Assembly: GCA_965262665.1 (NCBI GenBank) | Contig: CBDHFR010000004.1 | Span: 2,232,001 to 2,296,000 of the forward strand | Reading direction: 5' to 3' | DNA: 64,000 bases | From: CBDBND01 sp965262665 | GTDB lineage: Bacteria > Pseudomonadota > Alphaproteobacteria > Rhodospirillales > Rhodospirillaceae | Shown: piece by piece, positions 27,112 to 37,175 of the stretch | Numbering within the stretch: position 1 is the first letter of the stretch | Layout: every line of letters begins with the position of its first letter | The notes under the pieces: model-generated | The model's input: the letters and a program-made list of their open reading frames with translations, nothing else | Database searches by the model: none | Told to the model about the DNA's origin: nothing | Program-made: the position numbers and the translations under genes

Positions 27112-27915
27112 CTAGGCGTCCTTGTTATCCGCGTCAGCCGATTCGGCCTCTGCATTCACTTCTGGTGCCGTTTGTTCTGGAGCCTCTGTGTCCGGTGCTG
27201 CCTCTTCCACTGGCCCATCTTCTGCGGGTGCCGGGTCACCAGCGCCTTTTAGCGCCGCTGGTAAGGGCAGGTCTTTAGGTGCCGCTTTTTTTACGGCATC
27301 GCTGATCAACACATAGGATTTATCGGACCCGGGCACGCCACCGCTGACCAAAATAAGGCCACGATCCGCATCGGTTGAAACGACTTTCAGATTTTGTATG
27401 GTGGTGCGCTGGTCACCCAGATGGCCAGCCATCTTCTTGCCTTTGAACACCTTACCGGGGTCCTGACATTGACCCGTAGAGCCGTGGGCACGGTGAGAAA
27501 TTGACACACCGTGAGAAGCCTCAAGGCCGCTGAAGTTGTGCCGCTTCATGGCGCCAGCGAATCCTTTGCCGATGGACGTCCCAACCACGTCCACGAACTG
27601 GCCTGGTATAAAGTGTTCCGCCGACAGCTCGGCGCCGACATCGATCAGGTTTTCCCCATCGACGCGGAATTCAACCAGCTTCTTACGCGGTTCCACCTTG
27701 GCTTTGGCAAAGTGCCCTCGAAGGGCTTTCGTCATTTTGCTGGGCTTTGCCGTACCAATACCAAGCTGGACAGCGGTATAGCCGTCCTTCTCTTCGGTAC
27801 GCTGCGCGACAACATGGACTCCGTCGACTTTGAGAACAGTGACAGGCACGTGTTCCCCGTCTTCGCCGAAGACCCGGGTCATTCCCAGCTTTTGTGCAAC
27901 AAGACCGGTACGCAT
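27112..27915 (-). CDS. rplC: 50S ribosomal protein L3 with acidic C-terminal tail
   Basis: 267 residues against about 205-215 for typical bacterial L3. The core is complete: GLVAQKLGMTRVFGEDGEHV at the start, KRHNFSGLEASHGVSISHRAHGS (tip loop near the peptidyl-transferase centre, including the Gln of GSTGQCQ that is methylated in Escherichia coli), and GVPGSDKSYVLISDAVKKAA. About 50 further residues, from roughly 220, are rich in Ala, Glu, Pro and Asp with almost no hydrophobics, so this tail is probably disordered and negatively charged. It is 9 bp after rpsJ. Confidence 0.95.
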   Translation of the reverse strand: MRTGLVAQKLGMTRVFGEDGEHVPVTVLKVDGVHVVAQRTEEKDGYTAVQLGIGTAKPSKMTKALRGHFAKAKVEPRKKLVEFRVDGENLIDVGAELSAEHFIPGQFVDVVGTSIGKGFAGAMKRHNFSGLEASHGVSISHRAHGSTGQCQDPGKVFKGKKMAGHLGDQRTTIQNLKVVSTDADRGLILVSGGVPGSDKSYVLISDAVKKAAPKDLPLPAALKGAGDPAPAEDGPVEEAAPDTEAPEQTAPEVNAEAESADADNKDA

Positions 27916-27924
27916 CAGTCGATC

Positions 27925-28236
27925 CTAAAGCTTGATTTCCACATCGACGCCGGCCGCGAGATCCAGTTTCATCAATGCATCCACGGTCTGAGGAGTCGGA
28001 TCGACGATGTCGAGTAGACGCTTGTGGGTGCGAATTTCAAACTGTTCCCGTGACTTCTTATCGATATGTGGTGAGCGGTTTACGCAAAACTTTTCAATGC
28101 GCGTAGGCAACGGAATAGGTCCGCGAACTTGTGCACCCGTCCGTTTGGCCGTGGACACGATCTCAAGGGTCGATTGATCAAGCACACGGTGATCAAACGC
28201 CTTAAGACGGATACGAATATTTTGGTTCTCTAACAT
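27925..28236 (-). CDS. rpsJ: 30S ribosomal protein S10 / NusE
   Basis: 103 residues from the ATG at 28236. S10 acts in the 30S head and, as NusE, links RNA polymerase-bound NusG to the leading ribosome. IRIRLKAFDHRVLDQSTLEI and RSPHIDKKSREQFEIRTHKR are diagnostic. Two more in-frame ATGs lie 2 and 4 codons upstream (28242, 28248) and could be used. It begins 61 bp after tuf and opens the S10 part of the block. Confidence 0.95.
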   Translation of the reverse strand: MLENQNIRIRLKAFDHRVLDQSTLEIVSTAKRTGAQVRGPIPLPTRIEKFCVNRSPHIDKKSREQFEIRTHKRLLDIVDPTPQTVDALMKLDLAAGVDVEIKL

Positions 28237-28297
28237 CGGCTCATTCATTCCCGAAAGAAACGGCACTGTTTTACAGGTGCCGTGACTTTGCTTGTCC

Positions 28298-29488
<1,191 letters not shown>

Positions 29489-29532
29489 GGCCTAACCCTT
29501 TCTGCCCTTTTGTCTCTTTAAAAATCAACTGG

Positions 29533-31614
29533 TTAACCAGCGACCTTGGCTTTAATTTCATCCGAAACAGTGCTCGGCACTTGCTCGTAGTGATCGAATT
29601 CCATTGTGAACTGTGCCCGGCCCTGGCTCATGGACCGCAACGTGTTCACATACCCAAACATATTTGCGAGCGGCACCATGGCATTGATGACACGGGCATT
29701 GCCTCGCTGATCCATCCCTCTGACATTGCCGCGCCGGCTGTTTAGGTCACCGATGATGTCGCCCATGTATTCTTCAGGCGTCACAACCTCGACCTTCATC
29801 ATCGGCTCAAGCAGTTTTGGTCCCGCCTGTGGCAACCCTTCGCGCACAGCAGCGCGGGCGGCAATTTCAAATGCCATAACAGAGGAGTCCACATCGTGAT
29901 GGGCCCCGTCGTAAAGCGTTGCCTTGACGTCGGTCATGGGAAAACCGGCAATAACGCCGCTTTCCATTGCCGACTTCACACCCTTTTCAACACCCGGAAT
30001 ATATTCCCGAGGAACATTGCCGCCGACCACTTTGCTTTCGAAATCGTTTCCAGAACCAGGCTTCTGAGGTTCGAACACGATCTTCACCCGCGCAAACTGG
30101 CCGCTACCGCCGGTCTGCTTTTTGTGGGTGTAATCGCAATCGTATTCTTTGGAGATGGTCTCGCGGTAAGCCACATGCGGTGCACCCACATTGGCCTCGA
30201 CTTTGAATTCTCGCTTCATGCGGTCAACCAGGATTTCGAGATGGAGTTCACCCATGCCTTTAATCACGGTCTGGCCGCTCTCTTCATCGGACGTTACCCG
30301 GAATGAGGGGTCTTCCGCTGCGAGGCGGGCCAAGGCTACACCCATTTTCTCAACGTCTGCTTTCGACTTTGGTTCGACAGCCACTTCGATCACCGGATCG
30401 GGGAATTCCATCCGCTCCAATGACACCTGTTTTACCGTGTCACACAAAGTATCTCCGGTGGTGGTTGCTTTCATGCCGACCAGAGCAACGATATCGCCGG
30501 CGGTACATTCTTTAATTTCTTCGCGGTTGTTGGAATGCATCAGCAACATTCGGCCAATGCGCTCTTTCTTGCCTTTGGCGGTATTAAGAACAAAGGCCCC
30601 ACTGGCGATCTTGCCAGAATAGACACGAGCAAAAGTGAGCGATCCGACAAAGGGATCGTTCATGATCTTAAACGCCAACGCAGAAAACGGCTCATTGGGA
30701 TCTGAATTACGGACAACCGGCTCACCGCTGTCGGGATCCACGCCATCGATCGGCGGCAGATCAAGCGGTGACGGCAGGTAATCCACAACTGCATCGAGCA
30801 GCGGCTGGACCCCTTTGTTCTTGAACGCAGAGCCGCAGAGCACCGGGACGAAAGTGCGCGCGATTGCCCCTTTGCGGATACACGCTTTCAATGTGGCTTC
30901 ATCGGGCTCATTGCCTTCGAGATAGGCTTCCATTGCGTCGTCGTCCGCTTCGACAGCGATTTCGATCAACTTTTCACGTAATTCGGTGGCACGATCCTGA
31001 CTATCGGCTGGAATGTCGACGATGTCGTACTCGGCACCCAGATCTTCCCCTTGCCAGACGATCGCCTTCATCTGAATGAGGTCGACTACACCGGCGAATT
31101 CAGATTCCGTCCCGATGGGGAAATTGATGATCAATGGATTGGCGCCAAGACGATCAATCATCATCTCGACGCAGCGATCAAAGTCAGAGCCGACGCGATC
31201 CATTTTGTTGACAAAACAGATCCGAGGCACACCGTACTTGTCTGCCTGACGCCATACTGTTTCCGACTGTGGCTCCACGCCTGCCACGGAATCAAACACG
31301 GCAACCGCGCCGTCTAAAACACGAAGGGCACGTTCAACCTCAATGGTGAAGTCGACGTGCCCTGGGGTGTCGATGATATTGACCCGGTGGTCATTCCAGA
31401 AGCAAGTGGTAGCAGCAGATGTAATAGTGATACCGCGTTCTTGTTCCTGCTCCATCCAGTCCATGGTGGCGTTGCCGTCATGGACTTCGCCGATCTTGTG
31501 AGACCGGCCGGTGTAATAGAGAACGCGTTCCGTTGTGGTCGTCTTCCCGGCATCAATATGAGCCATGATGCCGATGTTGCGGTAACGATCTAACGATGTG
31601 TGGGGAGACGACAT
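29533..31614 (-). CDS. fusA: elongation factor G
   Basis: 693 residues, a five-domain translocase GTPase. G1 is AHIDAGKTTTTERVLY, G3 is DTPGHVDF, G4 is NKMD, and domain IV ends in the loop that reaches the decoding centre. The fusidic-acid pocket looks wild type at a glance. It is encoded between rpsG (27 bp) and tuf (44 bp). Confidence 0.98.
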   Translation of the reverse strand: MSSPHTSLDRYRNIGIMAHIDAGKTTTTERVLYYTGRSHKIGEVHDGNATMDWMEQEQERGITITSAATTCFWNDHRVNIIDTPGHVDFTIEVERALRVLDGAVAVFDSVAGVEPQSETVWRQADKYGVPRICFVNKMDRVGSDFDRCVEMMIDRLGANPLIINFPIGTESEFAGVVDLIQMKAIVWQGEDLGAEYDIVDIPADSQDRATELREKLIEIAVEADDDAMEAYLEGNEPDEATLKACIRKGAIARTFVPVLCGSAFKNKGVQPLLDAVVDYLPSPLDLPPIDGVDPDSGEPVVRNSDPNEPFSALAFKIMNDPFVGSLTFARVYSGKIASGAFVLNTAKGKKERIGRMLLMHSNNREEIKECTAGDIVALVGMKATTTGDTLCDTVKQVSLERMEFPDPVIEVAVEPKSKADVEKMGVALARLAAEDPSFRVTSDEESGQTVIKGMGELHLEILVDRMKREFKVEANVGAPHVAYRETISKEYDCDYTHKKQTGGSGQFARVKIVFEPQKPGSGNDFESKVVGGNVPREYIPGVEKGVKSAMESGVIAGFPMTDVKATLYDGAHHDVDSSVMAFEIAARAAVREGLPQAGPKLLEPMMKVEVVTPEEYMGDIIGDLNSRRGNVRGMDQRGNARVINAMVPLANMFGYVNTLRSMSQGRAQFTMEFDHYEQVPSTVSDEIKAKVAG

Positions 31615-31641
31615 TACTGGGTACTCTTTATTCTGCCCGCA

Positions 31642-32112
31642 TTACCAACGGTAATGAGAGAAGGCCTTATTGGCTTCGGCCATTCGATGGGTGTCTTCGC
31701 GTTTCTTAACGGCTCCGCCGCGGTTTGCCGCGGCGTCAAACAACTCGCCACTCAAACGGTCGATCATGGTTGATTCGCTGCGTGAGCGTGCGAATGAAAC
31801 CAGCCAGCGAAAAGCAAGGGCTTGGCGTCGGTCAGGACGCACCTCAACGGGGACCTGATACGTAGCCCCACCGACCCGGCGCGAACGTACTTCAACGGTC
31901 GGCTTAATGTTGTCGACGGCTTCATGGAACAGCTTGACGGGGTCTTGGCTGGCCTTGGATTGAATCTTATCCAAGGCGCCGTAAACGATGCGCTCGGCGG
32001 TAGATTTCTTACCTTGGAGCATGACCGAGTTGATGAACTTGGCGAGCACCAAATCCCCGAATTTGGCATCGGGGAGCACTTCTCGTTTCTGGGCAGCGTG
32101 ACGACGCGACAT
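31642..32112 (-). CDS. rpsG: 30S ribosomal protein S7
   Basis: 156 residues. S7 nucleates the 30S head and, in Escherichia coli, represses the str operon. SRRHAAQKREVLPDAKFGD, NIKPTVEVRSRRVGGATYQV and ANKAFSHYRW at the end are typical. It lies 27 bp after rpsL, shorter than the E. coli spacer that carries the S7-binding site. Confidence 0.97.
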   Translation of the reverse strand: MSRRHAAQKREVLPDAKFGDLVLAKFINSVMLQGKKSTAERIVYGALDKIQSKASQDPVKLFHEAVDNIKPTVEVRSRRVGGATYQVPVEVRPDRRQALAFRWLVSFARSRSESTMIDRLSGELFDAAANRGGAVKKREDTHRMAEANKAFSHYRW

Positions 32113-32139
32113 TGGTAGTGAGTCCCTTCCCTAAAGCCT

Positions 32140-32511
32140 TTACTTGGGCCGCTTGGCGCCGTATTTGGAGCGGCGCTGGCGCCGGTCACCAACGCCCTGC
32201 GTATCCAAGGTGCCACGAATGATGTGATAGCGGACACCGGGCAAGTCTTTGACACGGCCGCCGCGGATCATGACAACTGAATGTTCCTGAAGATTGTGGC
32301 CTTCACCGGGAATATAACTGGTGACTTCAAATCCGTTGGTAAGACGCACACGGGCCACCTTGCGCAACGCCGAGTTCGGCTTCTTTGGTGTTGTCGTGTA
32401 AACACGTGTACAGACACCGCGTTTTTGCGGACAGGCCTGCATGGCAGGAACTTTGTTGCGCTTCACAGGACGTGTCCGCCCCTTCCGCACCATTTGATTG
32501 ACCGTTGGCAT
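32140..32511 (-). CDS. rpsL: 30S ribosomal protein S12
   Basis: 123 residues from MPTVNQMVRKGR at 32511; the longer open frame upstream has no similarity to S12. S12 governs decoding accuracy and is the streptomycin-resistance locus. Both Lys positions in TTPKKPNSALRK and the Lys in GGRVKDLPGVRYH are wild type, so streptomycin sensitivity at this locus is expected. PGEGHNLQEHSVV contains the Asp/Glu methylthiolation region. It opens the str operon, 27 bp before rpsG. Confidence 0.97.
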   Translation of the reverse strand: MPTVNQMVRKGRTRPVKRNKVPAMQACPQKRGVCTRVYTTTPKKPNSALRKVARVRLTNGFEVTSYIPGEGHNLQEHSVVMIRGGRVKDLPGVRYHIIRGTLDTQGVGDRRQRRSKYGAKRPK

Positions 32512-32860
32512 GCGCCCGATCCCTTTTTCAAATTCAACAGTGCCGCTGAGGAAAGCTGAAATATGGCTCTCTCTCGCAGCAAATAAACCGGAACACAAAA
32601 CCCGCGCGTACTGGACTCTGCGGCTGAGTCCGGCCGTTAACCGTGGCCAATAAGGCCTATGTTCTACGCTTAATTAGGTCGCTACCCGCGTTTAGACCGC
32701 ATCGGGGCCTACCACCGGGCGCCTTATAAAGCGGGGCGGAATATATGGGGGGGCATACCCCCCGTCAAGCCCAGATTCCCAAGAAAAACAGCGTTTTTCA
32801 CGGCTCCGGAAACACCCCCGGACGGGCCCTCAAAATAAAGCCAGCTAGAAGGTGTTTTGT
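32512..32860 (-). other. intergenic region rpoC-rpsL
   Basis: 349 bp without a gene. Reading the minus strand, it first carries the end of the rpoC transcript, with a weak GAAAAAC-GCT-GTTTTTC hairpin near 32783-32800 but no good T-run, and then a strong promoter-like element at 32740-32768. The remaining 229 bp up to rpsL form a long leader with no open frame I would trust. Confidence 0.6.
32740..32768 (-). promoter_or_regulatory. sigma70-type promoter of the str operon
   Basis: On the minus strand TTGACG (32763-32768) and TATATT (32740-32745) are separated by exactly 17 bp. The spacer is an almost pure inverted repeat, G6-TATG-C7 (counting the last G of the -35). A GC-rich discriminator (CCGCCCCGC) follows the -10, a feature of promoters under stringent control. 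The predicted start is about 220 nt upstream of rpsL. No experimental evidence is available. Confidence 0.7.
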
Positions 32861-35800
32861 TCACTCTACGGCTGTTTCCGCTGCTTCTGCTGCTTCTGCT
32901 GCTTCTGCTGCTTCTGCTTCGGCCGCCGCAAGCGCCGCTGCCTGTTCGGCCTCTTTGGCCGCCTGCAATTCAAGATCCCGCTCGGCGGCGATGCTCTTCA
33001 GCTCGTTCATCAAGGAGCCCGTGCCGGCTGGAATCAAACGCCCGACGATGACATTTTCCTTTAAGCCGATGAGCCGGTCGACCTTGCCGGTCACCGCAGC
33101 TTCGGTGAGAACCCGAGTGGTCTCCTGGAAGGAGGCCGCCGAGACGAAGGACTGGGTCTGCAGGCTGGCCTTGGTGATGCCTTGCAGCACGGGCAATCCT
33201 TTGGCCACCTTGCCGCCGTCGCCCTTAGTGCGGGCGTTTTCGTCATCAAATTCAAGGCGGTCAATCATTTCGCCGACCAGGAAGGTGGTGTCCCCACCAT
33301 CGACGATTTCAACCTTTTGCAGCATTTGGCGGACAATCACTTCGATGTGCTTGTCGTTGATCTTTACGCCTTGCAGCCGGTACACGTCCTGGATTTCCTT
33401 GATCAGGTAATCGGCCAGAGCCTCTACGCCCATCACTCGCAATATATCGTGGGGCACAGGATTGCCGTCCATCAGGGCGTCGCCCTTCTGCACATAGTCA
33501 CCTTCCTGAACGGCGAGATGCTTGCCTTTGGGAACCATATATTCCACCGGATCGCCCTTATCGGGCTTAACGATGATGCGCCGTTTGGACTTGTAGTCCT
33601 TGCCGAATTCGACCCGGCCCTCACCTTCGGAAATGATGGCATGGTCCTTCGGTTTACGGGCTTCGAACAGTTCCGCCACACGCGGCAGGCCCCCGGTGAT
33701 GTCGCGGGTCTTTGACCCTTCCCGAGGAATACGGGCAAGCACGTCGCCGGCATGCACCTTTTGGCCATGTTCGACGGACAGAATGGCGTCCACGCTCATG
33801 AAATACCGGGCTTCAAGGCCGTTATCGAGGGTAAGAACTTCTCCACCCTTTTCCATGGCTTTGTTCCGCAGAGTGACACGCGGCTTGAGTTCTGATCCAC
33901 GCGCTAGCTGCTTCCAGTCGACCACGACCTTTGACGCGATACCCGTCGCCTCATCAAGGACTTCGCGCACGGATAAGCCTTCAACCAGATCCATGTAATG
34001 AACGACACCGGCCTTTTCGGTAATAATGGGCACGGTATACGGGTCCCATTCGGCCAGTTTTGCCCCCTTCTCTACAGCCTGCTTATCCTTTACGAACAGC
34101 TTGGCGCCGTACGGGACGCGGTGACGGGCCCGTTCACGGTTGTTGGCATCAATAAGAACGACCTCACAATTGCGGGACATGATGATGTCAATTTTTTCGG
34201 AGTTCTTGACGACGGCTTTATTGACCATCTTCACTTTGGATTCGAAAGCCGCTTCAACTGAAGACTGTTCTGCGCCACGTTGTGCCGCGCCGCCGATATG
34301 GAACGTGCGCATTGTCAGCTGGGTCCCGGGTTCACCGATGGATTGGGCGGCAATGACCCCGACAGCTTCGCCTGTATTGACGGTCGTTCCGCGCGCAAGA
34401 TCGCGACCGTAGCACTTGGCGCAGATCCCCAATGTCACTTCACAAGTCAGTGGTGACCGCATCTTGATTCGCTCAACCTGCGCATTTTCAATCACTTCGA
34501 CATCGGCCTCATCGAGCAGGCGGCCCTTCTTGAACAACACCTCACCGGATTTAGGATCGATGATGTCTTCGAGGATTGTGCGGCCGAGCACCCGTTCACC
34601 AAGAGAGACGACGACATCGCCTCCCTCGATTAAGGGCAGCGCATCGATGCCCAATTTCGTGCCACAGTCATCGTCGACGATGATGGCGTCCTGGGCCACA
34701 TCGACCAGGCGGCGGGTCAGATAACCCGAGTTGGCCGTTTTTAGCGCCGTATCGGCCAGACCCTTACGGGCACCGTGTGTCGAGTTGAAGTACTCGAGCA
34801 CGGTCAGGCCTTCCTTAAAGTTGGAGATGATCGGGGTCTCGATGATTTCACCCGAAGGCTTGGCCATCAAGCCACGCATACCCGCCAGCTGCTTCATCTG
34901 GGCCGCAGACCCGCGAGCCCCGGAGTGGGCCATCATGAAAACCGCGTTAATTTCCTGGCCTTCTTCCATTTTCGAAATTTCGCCCATCATGGCTTCAGCA
35001 ACACGTTCGGTGCAGTGCGACCACGCATCGACGACTTTGTTGTACTTTTCGCCCTGGGTTATGAGGCCGTCTTGATACTGTTGCTCAAATTCCTTGACCT
35101 GCTTTTCCGTCGCTTCCACGGTTTTCACTTTGGAGGCCGGAATCATCAAGTCGTCTTTGCCGAAGGAAATACCCGCCTTGGCGGCATATTTAAATCCGAG
35201 TGACATGATGTGGTCACAGAATATGACCGTCTCTTTCTGACCACAGTGGCGGTAAACCACGTCGATCACTTCAGTAACCTCCTTCTTTCTAAGAAGGCGA
35301 TTGATCATCGCAAACGGAACTTTTGGATTCCTAGGTAACTCTTCGGAAAGAATCATCCGGCCGGGCGTTGAATCGATAGTCAGAGAAACCGGTTCGCCGT
35401 TTTCATCAACGGTGTTGTAGCGAGCCTTGATTTTCGCATGGATTGAGAGCTTCCGCGTTTGCAAAGCATGCTCGATCTCGGCCAAATCGGTAAAGATCAT
35501 GCCTTCACCGAGCTCACCTTCCTGCTCCATCGACAAGTAATAGAGTCCCAACACCATGTCTTGTGTGGGCACGATGATGGGTTTGCCATTGGCCGGACTG
35601 AGAATGTTATTGGTCGACATCATCAGCACGCGGGATTCAAGCTGGGCTTCAAGCGACAACGGCACGTGTACCGCCATCTGGTCACCATCAAAGTCGGCGT
35701 TGAAGGCGGTACACACCAGCGGATGTAGCTGAATGGCCTTGCCCTCGATGAGAACCGGCTCAAAAGCCTGAATGCCGAGACGGTGCAATGTAGGTGCCCG

Positions 35801-37075
35801 GTTTAACAGAACTGGATGCTCACGGATGACTTCTTCAAGGATATCCCAGACTTCAGGGCGTTCCTTCTCGACCATGCGCTTGGCCGCCTTAATGGTGGTG
35901 GCCATGCCGTAAAGTTCAAGCTTCGAATAGACAAAGGGCTTAAACAATTCGAGCGCCATCTTTTTAGGAATACCGCATTGATGGAGCTTGAGCTCAGGCC
36001 CAACCACGATGACCGACCGGCCCGAGTAGTCGACCCGCTTACCGAGCAGATTCTGGCGGAACCGGCCTTGCTTACCTTTCAGCATATCGGACAATGATTT
36101 GAGCGGCCGTTTATTGGCTCCAGTAATCGCCCGGCCCCGGCGTCCATTGTCGAACAGAGCGTCAACCGATTCCTGCAGCATCCGCTTTTCGTTGCGGATA
36201 ATGATTTCCGGTGCCTGCAACTCGATCAGTCGTTTGAGACGATTGTTGCGGTTGATCACCCGGCGGTACAGGTCGTTGAGATCGGACGTAGCAAACCGGC
36301 CTCCATCCAGTGGCACCAAAGGGCGCAATTCTGGAGGAATTACAGGCACCACTTCAAGAATCATCCATTCTGGACGGGCGCCGGAAAGTAGGAACGATTC
36401 AACCAGCTTAAGCCGCTTGACGTATTTCTTGCGTTTGGCTTCTGAGCCCGTCTCCCGAAGATCGACCTTTAGTTCTTCGCGCAGTTCTTCCAGATCGATC
36501 TGCTCAAGCATGACCCGGATGGCTTCGGCACCAATGCCCACTTCAAATGCGTCTTCACCATACTCGTCGATATGACGTTGATATTGCTCTTCGTTGACCA
36601 GTTCGCCCTGCAGCAGAGGCGTCACCCGGGGGTCCATGACCACATAGCTCTCGAAATAGAGCACGCGCTCCAGATCCTTGAGGGTCATATCGAGCAGCAA
36701 ACCGATCCGACTTGGTAAGGACTTCATGAACCAAATATGCGCAACCGGCGCGGCAAGCTCGATGTGGCCCATGCGGTCACGGCGAACTTTAGACAGCGTA
36801 ACTTCAACACCGCACTTTTCGCAGATGATGCCTTTATATTTCATCCGCTTGTATTTGCCGCAGAGACATTCGTAATCTTTAGTCGGTCCGAAAATACGAG
36901 CACAAAATAGACCGTCCCGTTCGGGCTTAAAGGTCCGGTAGTTGATGGTTTCAGGTTTCTTGGTTTCCCCAAATGACCAAGAGCGGATCTTTTCTGGGCT
37001 GGCGATAGAGATCCGGATTTGATCGAAAGACTCTGTACCGGCCGGCTGCCCGAAAATTTTCATCAATTCATTCAT
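32861..37075 (-). CDS. rpoC: RNA polymerase beta' subunit
   Basis: 1404 residues, full length. The N-terminal zinc finger is CLCGKYKRMKYKGIICEKCG; the catalytic magnesium loop is NADFDGDQMAVHVPLS; the second zinc site includes CAKCYGRDL; the trigger loop region contains AAQSIGEPGTQLTMRTFH. The last 30 residues or so are an Ala/Glu repeat tail (units of AEA/EAA) encoded by a 9-bp tandem repeat, not part of the conserved core. It is 100 bp after rpoB and ends the rif operon. Confidence 0.98.
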   Translation of the reverse strand: MNELMKIFGQPAGTESFDQIRISIASPEKIRSWSFGETKKPETINYRTFKPERDGLFCARIFGPTKDYECLCGKYKRMKYKGIICEKCGVEVTLSKVRRDRMGHIELAAPVAHIWFMKSLPSRIGLLLDMTLKDLERVLYFESYVVMDPRVTPLLQGELVNEEQYQRHIDEYGEDAFEVGIGAEAIRVMLEQIDLEELREELKVDLRETGSEAKRKKYVKRLKLVESFLLSGARPEWMILEVVPVIPPELRPLVPLDGGRFATSDLNDLYRRVINRNNRLKRLIELQAPEIIIRNEKRMLQESVDALFDNGRRGRAITGANKRPLKSLSDMLKGKQGRFRQNLLGKRVDYSGRSVIVVGPELKLHQCGIPKKMALELFKPFVYSKLELYGMATTIKAAKRMVEKERPEVWDILEEVIREHPVLLNRAPTLHRLGIQAFEPVLIEGKAIQLHPLVCTAFNADFDGDQMAVHVPLSLEAQLESRVLMMSTNNILSPANGKPIIVPTQDMVLGLYYLSMEQEGELGEGMIFTDLAEIEHALQTRKLSIHAKIKARYNTVDENGEPVSLTIDSTPGRMILSEELPRNPKVPFAMINRLLRKKEVTEVIDVVYRHCGQKETVIFCDHIMSLGFKYAAKAGISFGKDDLMIPASKVKTVEATEKQVKEFEQQYQDGLITQGEKYNKVVDAWSHCTERVAEAMMGEISKMEEGQEINAVFMMAHSGARGSAAQMKQLAGMRGLMAKPSGEIIETPIISNFKEGLTVLEYFNSTHGARKGLADTALKTANSGYLTRRLVDVAQDAIIVDDDCGTKLGIDALPLIEGGDVVVSLGERVLGRTILEDIIDPKSGEVLFKKGRLLDEADVEVIENAQVERIKMRSPLTCEVTLGICAKCYGRDLARGTTVNTGEAVGVIAAQSIGEPGTQLTMRTFHIGGAAQRGAEQSSVEAAFESKVKMVNKAVVKNSEKIDIIMSRNCEVVLIDANNRERARHRVPYGAKLFVKDKQAVEKGAKLAEWDPYTVPIITEKAGVVHYMDLVEGLSVREVLDEATGIASKVVVDWKQLARGSELKPRVTLRNKAMEKGGEVLTLDNGLEARYFMSVDAILSVEHGQKVHAGDVLARIPREGSKTRDITGGLPRVAELFEARKPKDHAIISEGEGRVEFGKDYKSKRRIIVKPDKGDPVEYMVPKGKHLAVQEGDYVQKGDALMDGNPVPHDILRVMGVEALADYLIKEIQDVYRLQGVKINDKHIEVIVRQMLQKVEIVDGGDTTFLVGEMIDRLEFDDENARTKGDGGKVAKGLPVLQGITKASLQTQSFVSAASFQETTRVLTEAAVTGKVDRLIGLKENVIVGRLIPAGTGSLMNELKSIAAERDLELQAAKEAEQAAALAAAEAEAAEAAEAAEAAETAVE
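32875..32930 (-). repeat. 9-bp tandem repeat encoding the beta' C-terminal tail
   Basis: About five imperfect copies of GCTGCTTCT (plus strand) lie in tandem and encode Glu-Ala-Ala units at the end of RpoC. Because the unit is a multiple of three, slippage would lengthen or shorten the tail without a frameshift, so this could vary between strains. Confidence 0.85.
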
Positions 37076-37175
37076 TTACGCTTCTCCTTGGAACCTTTGA
37101 TTCTATTCTCGGGTTCCGATTTCGTTTTGGACTCTGTCAAAAGTGTCAAGAAATGACCTTGTCTGTCAGAGAGCA

